Below are positions 1 to 13,436 of a stretch of 64,000 nucleotides of DNA, piece by piece (the stretch's first letter is position 1; the number at the start of each line of letters is the position of its first letter). Source of the stretch: Kudoa neothunni (taxonomy: Eukaryota; Cnidaria); assembly GCA_964304625.1 (NCBI GenBank), contig OZ199840.1, positions 8,122,001-8,186,000 on the forward strand, given 5' to 3'. The position numbers and the translations under genes were made by a program. Below the pieces are notes generated by a model that was not told the origin of the DNA, did no database searches, and saw nothing but the letters and a program-made list of their open reading frames with translations.

Positions 1-174
1 AAAGATTGTAAGTTTGTACCATTTCAGCTCATATCAAATCACAACCCATTCTCATTGATGTAGGTTCTCACGATAAGATATTATGGCATAAACGGATTAA
101 TCAAGAGAAAGTTGAATCGGTTATTGAGGTTATTCGATAGAGGACCATTAAAATTGGAGTGGAATAATCAGGAA

Positions 175-2046
175 ATGAGGTTGATATTTTTGATAATTGC
201 AATTTTTTGCTACGACGTGGCGAGCGAAACATTTCTAGGAGATGAAGGAAAGTATGTGTCCCTAGAAACCGATCTCTACATTCCGGATTGCAGCTCTAAC
301 ATAAAAGCCACTCAGTCGTCTATACCTAGGACCCAAGATTGTATAAAATACCTTTCGAAACAAAACATAAAAAAGAAAAATATGAAATTAGAATTGCATC
401 TACCTCTCAAAGTACCCACTCAACACACTGTGTGTAAGTGTGTTAAGGAGCAATTCAAACTCAATGTCCAAAATATTGGTTTAACTGGAATGAAATGTTT
501 TCAACAAACATTCTGGTCGATGGCGGCGCTCAATCCTGACGATGAGCTCATCTGTCGAACTATATGCCTTGAGAATCATTATCCCGGGCTGAAAAGGTTC
601 AAAACTCATTCCGATTATTTTTACTACACCGATGAGAAATTCACTTGTGATAATATCAAATGGATGAATCAAGAAACCAGAACCTACTCGAGATATGTGG
701 TTCGTCTCGACATCAAAGATATGGACACCGACCGTGATGTGATCTATCCGTTAGGGTCGTTATCATTGTTCGAATGCAAACTATCCAAACTACACTGTAT
801 ACATCACGACCAATTTTACAGCTGGAAGCCCATATCCAACAGCTGGAAATGTAATGATATGGATTCCCCGTTGATGAGATATTATGATGTGATTGTATTT
901 GATAAATTGGGATTGATCATACTGAGAAATGATACCTTCTCCGAATATCACACTTTAGGGATTCCTTCATCGACAATTTTCTGTGGTGAGAACAAAATAT
1001 ATGTGACAAGAGAAAATTTTAGAGTTTCCGGCCTCACACTTCATGCCGCTAAAGGTTCGACTATCAATATCACTTCGGCAACAATGTCTTCACAGTTGGT
1101 TTTCAATAATTGGGTACAAGCAATGTTGAAAGATCATGAAGCTGATAGAAACAGACTTTTGATGTATGGTGAGTGTATGAACACCAACACCAAGATTATT
1201 ACCGGACTCAGTCTCTATCAGATATATGGCGAAAAAGCTCCAGCAGATCTAATCAAATCACCCAACTCTACGTTTGCGTTGTTTCGCGACAACAGAGTGA
1301 TTGATATTTATTGTCCGATGAGAAAAATCTTGCGAATACTCCCAAATATGGACTATTCCAAAAACTGGCCTATAATTACCACCACCGGTAATCTCTACTA
1401 TTCGGAGATACGACGTATAGGACTGTCCGAACCGATCAACTTCAGTAACACCGGCTCCTCTTCACTTACCATACCTATGAACGATACCCACTCTATCACC
1501 TTCTACGCCGATCTCACATATCGCATCAACCTAGACATTGTCAAAGTCGATATTGAAGTTGATAGATCTCTTCGCTCACTCATACCTGGAATGAGTCTCA
1601 CTACGGATATGCTCAAGTTTATCACTCTGGCCAGTTTTGATAAAGATCGCCTCACCAAAGAAGGTCGTGAGATGTTGGAAAATTTTGAAAATATCTATCT
1701 CGAAACCTCAGAGTCTATTCCTGATAACACATTCCAACATGATATTGTTTCCTTTTTCGTGGAGAATCTTCCTCCCAAATACAAATATATGTTGGTGGCA
1801 TTTTCTATGGTTGTTGGCATATTGATTGTTATAACTATCTTGAAATGTTTTGTATCCTTTTTCCGATTCGGCTGTTGCTCCTCGGGCCTATCACCCATAT
1901 TTATGATCAATAACTGGTGGAAAAGAAGAAATAAGAAGAAATATCGGTATATAAGACATTTTGGAGATATTTCGGATAGTAATAATGGAGATCATGGGGA
2001 TTTTTACATGAATGGTTCCCCAAATAATAATTATTTGATATATTAA
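175..2046 (+). CDS. Envelope-like type I membrane glycoprotein (probable captured viral or retroelement gene)
   Basis: Single uninterrupted reading frame of 623 aa from the ATG at 175. The frame stays open a little upstream, but this ATG gives a clean signal peptide (residues 1-17, MRLIFLIIAIF). The ectodomain is rich in cysteines and has several N-glycosylation sequons (NDT, NIT, NST, NFS). A hydrophobic span at about residues 539-562 is followed by a cysteine-rich juxtamembrane stretch (CFVSFFRFGCC, possibly palmitoylated) and a basic tail of about 60 residues. This layout fits class I/III viral fusion glycoproteins of negative-strand viruses or Env genes carried by LTR elements. The gene is intronless and GC-richer than its surroundings, unlike the host genes here, which supports a foreign origin. 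No LTR, gag or pol is visible in the window, although the 5' side is cut off. It looks whole, so capture is probably recent or the gene is kept by the host. An intronless host receptor is the alternative; family assignment is by architecture only. Confidence 0.5.
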   Translation: MRLIFLIIAIFCYDVASETFLGDEGKYVSLETDLYIPDCSSNIKATQSSIPRTQDCIKYLSKQNIKKKNMKLELHLPLKVPTQHTVCKCVKEQFKLNVQNIGLTGMKCFQQTFWSMAALNPDDELICRTICLENHYPGLKRFKTHSDYFYYTDEKFTCDNIKWMNQETRTYSRYVVRLDIKDMDTDRDVIYPLGSLSLFECKLSKLHCIHHDQFYSWKPISNSWKCNDMDSPLMRYYDVIVFDKLGLIILRNDTFSEYHTLGIPSSTIFCGENKIYVTRENFRVSGLTLHAAKGSTINITSATMSSQLVFNNWVQAMLKDHEADRNRLLMYGECMNTNTKIITGLSLYQIYGEKAPADLIKSPNSTFALFRDNRVIDIYCPMRKILRILPNMDYSKNWPIITTTGNLYYSEIRRIGLSEPINFSNTGSSSLTIPMNDTHSITFYADLTYRINLDIVKVDIEVDRSLRSLIPGMSLTTDMLKFITLASFDKDRLTKEGREMLENFENIYLETSESIPDNTFQHDIVSFFVENLPPKYKYMLVAFSMVVGILIVITILKCFVSFFRFGCCSSGLSPIFMINNWWKRRNKKKYRYIRHFGDISDSNNGDHGDFYMNGSPNNNYLIY

Positions 2047-3384
2047 ACTACAATTGTTCATTCTTCTTGCTGTTAAAATGTTTATTCATGAATTTTTTGT
2101 GCATAAATATGCCTGATACTTTCTAATCTCTATTTTATTGGCAACTTTTCAGACGTTAACACACAAATTTATGATCTGTGGCTGTGAAGTGTAGGTTGAT
2201 CCTGCCTAAAATTAAAGTAAATGATTTAGTCAATAATGAATGAAGAATCTGAATCAAACAGCTTAAAACTTAACAGTCATTGGGGAGTTTAACCCATTCC
2301 GTTACTAAAATTCAAATTAACTTAAATTATTTTTCGGAAATTAACTTAAAAGGATTGAATCGAAATAATATTTTTTATTAATATCTATAGAAATATGGGA
2401 AATACCAAATATGTAAGGTTTTGTAGAGAGGACGAAAACCTATCGTTATATAATTGAATAGTTAATTAAAACTTTGTGTCTAATACAAGTTAATATATGG
2501 TTATAATTTTTTAACTAAATATGTAATTCGCAATTATAACGAAAAATATATAGGTTGATTTATTTTATTGAATTTTTCCTTGTTAAAAAACTGGAGCAGT
2601 ACAAAATTTTATGCAGTAGGAGGCTGAATTTCCAGATCTATATCGGCGCTCTTGAAATAAATAAATAATGTCTCAAAGGCATGTTTATTACTTTAGAAAC
2701 AAAACTCTAAGTATGATGCGAACATTGTAACTTTATAGTGACATTTTCGAAACTTTTTATAAAATAATTATCATACATTCAGAGAAACAAGAAAACAATG
2801 AGAATGAGGTCATATTTGTACCACGCTTCACAAACGCTGAGTTAAACAACTTGAAAATTTCATTTAAAATAAAATATAAGATGTTTGGGGTTAGTTATAC
2901 AGTGAGTGACAATTGCTATCGAATGTTCGTTATATTTCTACCTATTGATGCCTAAAAGATGCTACAACAAAAAACTTTTATTCAAAAAAATTGTTAATCA
3001 ATTTATTTTAAAATTAAATTTTATTTATAGTTTATCTTAGATTTTAGATTTTTCTGAGGTAATGAGAAAGTTTAATTTTTTGTTTCTATTTAAAAAATCC
3101 AATGGATTGTGGATAAATAAGGTCAAAGTTTCAAAACACATGAAATGGCAATGGAAAACAATTAAATGTGAAAATGTGTGATTAAATTGTCTGTTAGGTG
3201 GGGCTGTCAATAGCGGTGTCATTTATTTGGGGGCTCTAATTCGCAACTTTCCTTGTAAAGAGTTTCCTCGTCTGGAATGTGGCAGCACAGTAGAAAAGAA
3301 CAGACAACTTTACACGGAGTAGCTTGAAAGTCTTTAGCAAATTGTTGATAAGCTGAAAAAGTGTTTTCGAGTTCTAATTTTCAA
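2047..3384. other. Intergenic, no gene seen
   Basis: AT-rich sequence between the envelope-like ORF and the 3' end of the RasGEF gene. No open frame with coding character, RNA gene or repeat structure was recognised. Confidence 0.5.
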
Positions 3385-6300
3385 TTAGAACTCGTGAATT
3401 TTCTTAAAAAAATTACTTCTTAAATATTCAGCGGATTTTTCATTCTCCTTATTGGGGATGTTTGCACGTGGATTTGGTTGTTCCTCGCATTTATCTATAA
3501 ATAGCTGAGATACAAAATTTCTACTAACTCTATTTTTACTTAAAGTATCGTTTGAGTTTTTGGTGGAATCGTAGATAAATGCTTTTCTGTGCGAATAGGA
3601 ATTAGTACAAGCGGTACTATATGATTTTTCTATTTTTTTTTTCCGATTAGGCAATAAAACATCGTCACACATTCTTTTCGAACTGTAAAAGCTGCCACCT
3701 GTAAGCTCATCTTCAATAGTAGCTTTCTAAAATTAGCCATTAAGCACACTAGAAACATTCAACTAACTACTCCCTCGAAAGTGTTATTTTCTATGTCGGT
3801 GTTAATGGATCGGTACCAGTAGTCACTATCAATAAGACTGAGATCTATTGCACCAAAATAAATTTATTAAATGTGGCCGGGTTCAAAATAGGTGAAATAC
3901 GTTTAAAAAATTGGTGAGCGCTGAATCTATTTCGGTATGAATGAGTGAAGGTCTTGTTAAAGATAGCTTGGGGTATTTCTTCGTTATCATTCGATTTAGC
4001 TTTAGATTTGATAGGTGGAGAATTCTTAAAATAATAATAATAACAACGAAAGAAATACAATATATCGGATTATTTAGAAATAAATTATTCACTGTTTTAT
4101 TTTTCGAATTCAAAACTTTGTTATAGCTGATATGAGCGTTCACATCCGATAGAAACACTCCCATAAAGGGAATGAATGGTTGTTGTTCTTCGATAGCGTT
4201 GGTCACATTATCGCGATATTCTTTGAAATTGTTCATACTATCCATGAACGTAGATATTGTATCATATTTTCTGCGATAAATAAAAGTGAACTTTATATTC
4301 ACAAAAAATCTTTTACTTGATAATGTTAGGTTGGATGCCTTTCCAAGTCTCTTCAAGTCTGTAAATAGCTTGCATGCTGAGAGCTCCCAAAACTTCCTGT
4401 AATCCATTGAAGTTTTTCATATTGTACAATTCTTCGCAGACCTACAGATTAATCGTCATTAAATGCTCATTCAGAAATAACAACAACAGAAAATTAAATT
4501 ACATTGATATAAAAAGTGATTATTTTTCGTCTTCTATTGACTTTTTTGGTGGAAATTATAGTGGAGGCGATGAATTTGGAGATACGATTAAAATAGTCGA
4601 TAGATTGCATAATATTTTTGGCATTTTCGTGCTTATTTTTTGAAAGCCAGGCTCCCGATTTGATCTCTTCCCACTCGATCAAAAGAAGGTATCGTCGATC
4701 AAGATAGTTCAATTGTTCCACAAATTGATTAACACTTAGTTTTTCTTGGATAAATGTGAGGTTAGAAACGTTCTGTAGCACAATGAAATCTAAAAATTGT
4801 TTGAAATTTTCCGGCAAACTAAACTGGTTCATCAGTTCATCGTCTGCAGCTTCATCATTTGTGGATGTGCATGGTAATTCACAGTCTGATAGTCTCTCAT
4901 TAGTCCCACAGTCGGTTAAAGATAGGTAATCATTGGAATTAATTTCTAGTTCAATATTATTTTCTTTGGTATCAGTTGATGCACCGGATTTCAAACTTGA
5001 ATCGACCGTTTCTTGGAGACTGTTGTTGTATTTACTTGTCGTTTTCTGCTCAAAAAATGAGATATTTTTTCCTATTAAGGAATCAATGGTAACAACTTTA
5101 ATAAACTAACTAACTTGTCGTATTTGGGGCTGAAGTAACGGTGCAGGCGGAAACTTGTTTTCGGACAGAGAATATTCTGGAGAATTTGGTTTGAACAGAG
5201 TTCAAAATTAAACTATCTTTGCAAGTGTAACACACATGGTCAATACCTAACACATTTAATAATAGAAAAAATGATCTGTTGGAGATTGTTACTTCTAAAT
5301 ATTTTTTTGCGGAACGTAGAATTTTTTGATACTAACGGAATGTTAACGGGGTCATTTCGACGTATTTTTTTATCATTTTTAGCATTGTCATCTAATTTTA
5401 TTTGGTATAAAAAGATCCAAAGTTCAGCTTATAATGAAAACATTTAGTTACCATCAAGTGTTCGATCAACAATTCTCCCTTTTGTTAGCGAAGCAAATTT
5501 TGAAGTAGAGGCAGTTGATTTTTGTGAGGATAGTCTGAATGATAAAATAGACTTCGTGTCGATGGAAGTGCCATAATTCTCATTATCTGTAGGAATAGAT
5601 CCCATTCGTTTATGTACATCTAAATTTTGTCGAGTATGAATTGAAAGAATTAACTGGATATGGCCCCGAATAAGAATGACAGCAATGATATATACTTTTT
5701 TTCTTTTTCTTATAAATATTTCTGTTTTTCTCTCTATTCCTAGTTGAAGGAACCGTTTGGAAAATATCTTCTAAAATATCAATTATAATCGACCTGCCAA
5801 AAGGGTAATGTCGAGAATTACCCGGAACAAGATTGTCGTCGTTCACATCATATTCATCACCATCATACAAATTATTTAGCGTTGTGTGTGCTAATTCAGA
5901 CGTGCTGGTTTTGTTGATGGTTAGATTGAGCAATTTTTTACATCTCGTCAATTTTCTGCCATAAAATTATTAGTTAATTCGAATAGCATTTTGGCGGTAT
6001 TGTTCACTCACCCTTTTTGTACGTCTCCATGATTGGGGGATGGCGGTTGGTTAGCGTTTTTATTTTCTACTTCCAACTTAGACAACTGAATAGTAGGAAA
6101 TTTTTTCAAATTGCTTTCGGCTGAATAAAACTTGTTCCATTCGTCGTTTGAAATATCTACCTGGCTTGAATTAGATCTTCCTCCTGCTGGATATATATTA
6201 TTTTGGTCTGTAGTTTCATTCGCTTGTTTGTTTGATTCACGTCCAGGTTCCGAATTATTGTCAGATCCTACATTTATGTATAGTTTTGATGTTCGTCGTG

Positions 6301-7007
6301 AACAATTGGATATAGTGGGTGATGCCATATCACTAGCGTTGCAGATGTCATTAGGTAAAATGAAATTATCATAATTCTTTGCTGACAACAATGCATTTCT
6401 AGTTTCTAGTGACCTACGCTTTATGAATACATTATTCACTCTCATTAGACTGATTGAATTTGGGTCACTGGAAGTGTTGACATGACCCTCATTTTCATAA
6501 TTCTCTGTTGATAGTGTAGTATTAGCCAAAAATGTTGGAAGATCGACAGTGGGAATATTTTGATCGGCTATATAATAGCAATAATTTTATTTTCAATCGC
6601 CCCAATACAGTTACAAATAGTAATTGGTTACTCTTAGAACAAGCGGAAAAATTCTTAGTATGCTCATTTTCGAAGTTTTTCTTGATATATTTGAATACAT
6701 TTACAAACTTATTTGAAACAGCTTTCAACCCAGAACGACGTTTCTTTTCAGAAATACAATGGTCAGATTGTGCCCTGTAAAGAGTTTGATAAGGTTCATA
6801 TGCAACTATCGAATGGTCATTTGCATTTGGAGTTAGATTGTAGCGGGAAAACCGATGGTACCCTGGGTTACCTTCGTCGACACACTTGCTTCGACGAATA
6901 GAGTCTAATAAAAGGAAAATTATTAGCAAACCAGTCCCCATCTCATAACTTACAGAGACAATGGCTGGAGTATCTCCTAGGTGGTTCTTGAAAAGATTCC
7001 TCATCAA
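3385..7007 (-). CDS. Ras-family guanine nucleotide exchange factor (RasGEF/CDC25 domain), multi-exon
   Basis: Exons on the minus strand assemble into a protein with a long low-complexity N-terminal half (about 7007-5480) and a CDC25-homology RasGEF domain (about 4990-3880). An N-terminal REM region probably begins near 5470 (LTKGRIVDRTLDG). Catalytic-domain signatures are seen in order: a start like 'EQLNYLDRRY' (4.75 kb), 'YFNRISKFIAS' (4.6 kb), 'MKNFNGLQEVLGAL' and 'YRLEETW' (4.4 kb), and 'FKEYRDNV' with 'PFIPFMGVFLSDV' (4.2 kb). These match the SOS/RASGRF/RalGDS type, which loads GTP onto Ras-like GTPases at the membrane. Clear introns lie at 4442-4502 (61 nt) and 4271-4316 (46 nt); the joins restore the domain in frame. 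The terminal exon is 3385-3727. The usual last helices of the domain after 'FLSDV' are not recognisable. The 5' end is uncertain, and so is the subfamily (Ras, Ral or Rap). Confidence 0.75.
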
Positions 7008-9718
7008 ACATTGTGATTGTTCGTGGGTAGGTACATTGACTAGTTGATGATTGGGCTTTTTAAAAAGATCTAAGTATCTATCACTAACAATACCAGTTGA
7101 ATAAATTGATATTCTCGTAATCTTATTTGGATTGATATCTACATGCTGATAGCTTGAGATTTAATTAGAAATTAATCTCGTTTATTATATGTAAATAAAT
7201 AAAATTTATTTATCCCAACTAAATCGACTTTTTATAAGCTGCAATTCTTTATTGGTTTAACATACTCTAAGTAATATATATTTCATTCAATGCATATCAT
7301 TCAGATAGAAGAAAATTATAAATTATTTTTACTTAATGTTTTCTATATATTTCTCTGCTATATATAGTTGATTAAACTTATAGAGATGTAGTTTTCGTCG
7401 TTGGAAATCGATTTGTTTACATTGTGATTTTACATTCAAAGAAACTATTCATTACGAAAAATAATAATTCACCGATAATCCTCCGTTTACTATTATAAAT
7501 TCGCAATATGACTACGTGTGACCTTACAGAACTAAAAATAATTATTCATCATAAAGACTGACTTCATCACAAATTTGAATGAATGAATAAATGAATGAAT
7601 TATCAATTCAGTCAATTATATGTTGAAAATATCTGATGACACAAAATAATTTCTTTTATTATATATCTCTGTTAGTAGATATTGTCCTAATTTTTGTAAT
7701 TATGGGTTTATTTTGTCTGGTATATGTACTTTTTCTTAAAAAATGGGAAGATTCCAAAATTAATTCATTATTCGATACTAAACGATAGATCGGACTTATT
7801 TTATACAGTATTTGTCGTGTAATTTCTAATTATTTCAAATTTTTGTATAAAAAAGTTTTTTAAACAAATAATGTCAAATTTAGATTATTTTACGTATACT
7901 TTTCAAATAATAATATTACAAAATAGAAAACTAATAAACTAGCACATTACTGCCATAATAGAGCATAAGGTATGAATAATGCAACACACGTTCATACATA
8001 CTGACACGGTTGTGTCGTACTTCCATCTAAAATTTCTCAAAGATTTTTTCTTTGGATAAATAGATCATTATTTTCCTTTATCGTGCTAATTTATTATACC
8101 TCTAACTTTATGTTTATAAAGGTTTTTAATATTGAATAAGAATTTATATTATTCGGAAAATATTGCAAAAAAAGAGTGAAAAAGGTTAAATTGCGGAATA
8201 GTGGCCGTAATCCAAATCACCGATTACGATCGAAACCGATCCTGTTGATTATTTTAGTTTTTTGTATTGATCAATGTTAATGCAGAATAATTTTACATTC
8301 TGCAGCCTATTAATTATCAAAAATATTTGTTATAATATTATATTGAACTCCTAGCACCTCTTAATTATTTTTACAGTCATCAACACTCAATCGAGTAACG
8401 TAACATTTATTCATCTTAAAATTTGGGTGTGACTATTGTGAGTTTGGTGTATTGTCACAAGTTTTTCTTGGCTATTACCTATTGTTAATTCTGTGTTTAT
8501 AAGAATAAGAATTCCCTACTTTATACAATTATTGGCTGATTAATTGTATCAATTGCACAAGGTTAATATCAGAAATAATTAGTTGGATAAAATTTACGCG
8601 ACCCCAATGTGAATATTCCAGAAAATATTGTACTAATTTGGTTTAAAAAAATAGGATTAATATTCGGGCTAATTATAATCTTTATTCAGTTAATGCGTCC
8701 ATTATTTTACAGTTTTACTATATATTAATGCATTTAATATTATATATATGTTTGCGTTTTTAATGATATTTTTGAAATTAATGAAAAATAGTTTATATTA
8801 TTTGGATATGGATATAAAGTGTAAGCTTTGGTAAAAGTTAATGGGTTATCCATCAAAACACCCAAATTATAACATGAATCTATATTAGACAATTAGGTTA
8901 ATCAATTTAATGTTAATTTATAATTTTTGTATATTTTATTAGATTTAATTAGTGATATTAAAATATTATACACCAATAAATTTATTGTATCAACATTACA
9001 AACTTGGATGAATTATTTCCTAAAATATCAGGAGGTTTATAAGCTGAAGCTAAAATTATAATTAAAAAATTATTCGATTGAAAGAGAGAACATATAAAAA
9101 CATCGAATCTATATTATACTGAATATAACTTTAATTAAAATTATTTCGAGTATACTGGATTAATTATCCTGTTATAATTTATTAATTAATTTTTTACATT
9201 ACATCTTTATTCGTTGTAATTATTTTCGTAATATAAATAATCACACAAAAAGAAAAAAAATGCGGAATAACTTTAATGTGACCCACATTGATTCATCATG
9301 TCTAACCATTGCGTAAGCCTCTCCAAAATTCTCAAAGGTCCCATAATTGGAACTTTATTGTGAGATTAACGGGTTAACTACTGAACTCCAAAGATCACCT
9401 AACCATCTAACGTATCGGTTTTTTAATCTATCGAATTTTAATGAAACTAAAATAAATTGTTTCAACAAATTCCCCCCCCCCCCCCCTTAAATTGATCATT
9501 AATATGAAACTCGTTAATTATTTAATAAAATTAGCTTTAGTCGAATCATGATTAATTGGAGGAGTTCCAGATTAAAAAATCGACTCAACGTGGTAATTTA
9601 GTGAATTTAAAGCCTGTATAACTTTAATCTAATCAAAAATATTCTCAATATCCATATAAACATATAAATTCTGGTAATACAAAAAGAAATTTAAATAACA
9701 ACAACGCCCATTATAACA
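7008..9718. other. Intergenic; poly-C run at 9472-9486
   Basis: Very AT-rich, with stop codons dense in all frames and no gene recognised. A homopolymer of 15 C residues sits at 9472-9486, only 233 bp from the 3' end of the COG4 gene. It stands out strongly in this base composition. Short AT-rich near-repeats are present, but no transposon ends were seen. Confidence 0.5.
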
Positions 9719-12700
9719 TTATAAAAGAAGTTTTCTATAGTGACTTTTCACTTCATAAGAAACGTCTTTTCTGTTTTCCAGCATCTTCACAATGTGTAAA
9801 GGGGACACTGTCGATTGTAGTACCAAAAGCGAGTCCTCATTGTTAACAGTTTTCTAAAAATATTCATTCCATCAATTAGGAACTATACTGTCTTAGATAC
9901 AAAATCTAGGGAGATAAGTTCCACCAGTTGAAGCACATTATTCAAATCGGTATTGACCGATAGTTTAAAGGTTTCCGTGATGATTCTAACAAGTTGTCTA
10001 ATTGTGGATCCAAGCACCATGACTCCGTACTAAGCACATATCTTATAAATGAGTCACCAATAGGAGTTTTTGCGTACTTTGTTTGTGGGTAGGTCAGAGA
10101 CAAATGTGATTAATTCGGTAGACAAAGATCCACAAAATCGAGTAGATGCTTGTGAAATAACATTTTCATGAAGAATTTGCTTTAGATTATAATAAATCAG
10201 AGAACAATAATCCAAAATACCTCCAAAATATGACGAACATTTTGGATCAGCTCACTGAAATGAACCAATTTATCGCTGTCATCAATGTTTGATAAACTCT
10301 ATAAATCAAGTTGGGCATTCCAATTCAAATCACCCAATTAATTACCATTTCATTATATTTATCGTATTTACTGCATATCACGGAAGTGAGATTGTCTGTA
10401 ATCACCACAAGAAGGCAGTTTTGCACAAAAAATATCACTTTCTCCTATTACCAATGATCAAACTTTAAATATATTTGTATTTATATCACATTCAAATAAT
10501 GAACCCAAGATTCCATTAAGGTATTCAGATGATGAATAGAAATCTAAATTGGCAAAATTTAAAGAAAAGTATTTTTCAGATCATCTACTTTAACGTCATC
10601 ATTAAAAGATGAGGAATCTAATTTGAAAATTACCTAAATTAGTTACATTTAAATATTACACATCAACATTTCACAAAAAGTTAAAAAGAAAAAGAATTTA
10701 CCGGAAGTTGATCCAACAAGATATTAATGTGGTGTATAGCCGCCCATACCATATTCAGTCCAACCTAATTATTGTCATTAGTCATCAATGACATCTCCAA
10801 TGATTATCTACCATATATTCGAAAGTGGGAGTGTTGGATTTGTTTATATTTTTCGGGTCAGACAACCATATATTAAAATCGTAATATCTATTAGGAATTA
10901 TGAAAAAATTAAAATTGGGAACTTAAGAGTATTTTAGACATACAAAGATGATACAGTTTGATCGGACAATCGTTTAATGAACTTGGTAAATTCACCTTGA
11001 AGGTACGATCTACCAAAAGATAATTTTAATAGTAAATACCACGAATTACTGAGTCGTCTTTAGGTTGATGAGTCCTATCTTGTACAGTCCAGCCACACTC
11101 ACACTCTTACTAAAAAATATTATTTAATTTAATTACGAAAATTCATTGCAAATAAATTCAAATTATTTTTTTTAAATCCCTAAATGAAAATAATAACTAA
11201 TTATTAAATTGAATAATAATAATAATTAAATATACAAATCAAAATACTTTAATAAGTTATAATAAAAACAAGAAAAATAATCAAAGCAACAATTAAAAAT
11301 AAATAAAAATACATAATATTTGAGGAAAAAATGTAAAAAACATCATCAACGACGCTGGGAAACTTGAAATCATCATCATTTTTGGCGAATTTGATGGCCT
11401 AAAAAGAATTAAGATTATCATTAAAACTCAAATCACTTTGTGATATGAAACAGCAATAGAACAATCTGTCAAACTCATATACCAATCAGTTAATTTCTAA
11501 ATAAAGAAGAAACTAAAAACACACTGATGCATGATCTAATAACTTGAATTATTGGCACAACTTTACCATCATAGATAACAGTGTTGATAAATTTGGAGAA
11601 TTCTAATCAATAATATAAAAACAACAAACTGCTGCTCAAATACTATCAGATTCACTAGTACAAGTGGTCTGAGACTGGTCGGTAGATGGCACCATAAAAA
11701 ATGGCAAAAAATGTTGACGATGATTCTAGATAGATTATAATATTCAAAAATTAAAAATCAGTATCGACCAATTTACGATTACATTGAACATTTGCTTTAA
11801 AAAATCGATATAAACTTCGTAATAAGAAAGAACGGTAGTGAGGAATTCAAGAATTTGATTGGAATCTTGAGACTTTAATCTATTGACTCAATATAATAAC
11901 AGTCATAATTTAGCGATGAAAAACTTACAAACTGTTGTTTTTTTTCAAGAGCACTAAAGTCTATGGAGGAATTATTTTTTAGTATTACTTGGATGGTATT
12001 GCAAGCAGTCATCTTTTGAAAATAATCAATACTCAAAAACCGACTGTATAAAATCACCACAGAACCCATATCAAATTTATTAGAGATAATTTCAAATAAA
12101 AGTTGAAAATCGCCATACAAACAATTCGTATGTAGTTCACGAAGATACTGCACGAAATCGGCAGGTTCTAAAATTGCGAAAAAATGCTACAGTTTAACAT
12201 TTTTGCACCAACCGTAATGAACCGAGAGAAATTGGTAAGATGTTTTCACATTGTTCGCGTATATTTGTAACAGAGAACCGACATGTGTTTTGAAATCATT
12301 AAACTCTACCGCGGAATCAATGAATTTTAATTTATTACGTATTTTAATCTAGAATTTTTATAGTAAAATCGCCATTAATGTTAAGATACTTTTGTGATAT
12401 TATATTTGATAAAATAATCTAAACCAACACCAGCAAGTTCAACCAATGGCATCACTTCGAACAGCCTAATATTCTATTAGGAAAAATAGTTAAATCAGAT
12501 AACTTTAGGTTTTTCTGGTCATCATTTTGAGACTTAACACATTCATTCATAAGGTTTTGCATTTGCATTTGAAATATTCTCTGTAATTCGGTTTTGATTG
12601 TCTTCAAATAGCCATAGGTCATCATCAATTCATCATCTATACGACAAATGTCATTGTTGTTGTCCGTTACAGTGATAGATTACTTTCCTCATTATTCGTG

Positions 12701-13436
12701 GTTTTGCTGGGACTGTAGAGCATTTGGCTAAGCAGTCGTTGATCCACATTCAAATGTCTATTGACCAATAAAGCTGCCTACATTAGAGTGATTTCAACTA
12801 AAAATTTTTGTTCAATAAAAGATAGTTATTACTTTCTCATACTCTTTGTTGGACATATGGTCCACTCACCAGTTTCGCCACATTCTACATCAATTATAAT
12901 GTACCTTTAAAGTTTGTACTTTTACATGTAAATCATTCATATCATCGACTTTTCTGATGACATTTTCAATATTGGTCTATTTTGAAAGAAAATGAATATA
13001 ATCACAAAAATTGTCTAATTTTTGATATATACTTTTCTAGTATCTAACATATCGATATCCTTGGTTAGAAATTCGATTTTCTGTTGAGATTGCTGATAAA
13101 TATTCATTCCATTGCTCACATCCTCACACAATCCACTCTCCTCAAATCTACAAGTTATTTAGGCTTAAAATTGGTCAAATAATTCACAAATTTACTCTCT
13201 ACAGTAATCAACTAATCTATCGGTAAGTTGGCTGTATTTATCCAGTATTTCTCGGTAGTTGGTTATATTTCGTTGCTATAGCAACCAATATTAGTGTTCA
13301 AACCCCTAAAAAAAACTGGGATTGAACGGACCTTTTCTCGGTTCAATAAATCGAGTGTTGTTTCTATTTCTTCATCGTTGTTGTAGTTGATAGCGTTAAA
13401 GTCCAAGTTTATACGCTCATTTTCCATTTTTGGCAT
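9719..13436 (-). CDS. COG4: Conserved oligomeric Golgi complex subunit 4 (COG4), many short exons
   Basis: COG4 is part of the lobe A tether that captures retrograde vesicles at the Golgi. The gene starts at the ATG at 13436 (MPKMENERIN) and is split by short introns. The rebuilt exons align colinearly with animal COG4. The N-terminal coiled coil ends with 'IRKVDDMNDL'. The 'NKEYEKAALLVNRHLNVD' segment (about 12.85-12.75 kb) matches the human 'EDYEQAAAHTHRYLCLD'. 'FEVMPLVELAGVGLDYFIKY' (12.45 kb) matches the 'FFKIFPLLGLHEEGLRKF' region. Next come 'VQYLRELHTNC' (12.15 kb) and 'ILEFLTTVLSYYEVY' (11.8 kb). The C-terminus 'SPLHIVKMLENRKD' (9.8 kb) matches the human 'TPAEVRQVLALRID', with the stop at 9719. 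Several exon joins, notably near 12.87 kb and 10.9-10.0 kb, could not be fixed by eye. Those positions may hold unusual splice sites or lineage-specific insertions. The identity rests on ordered similarity along the whole length. Confidence 0.72.
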
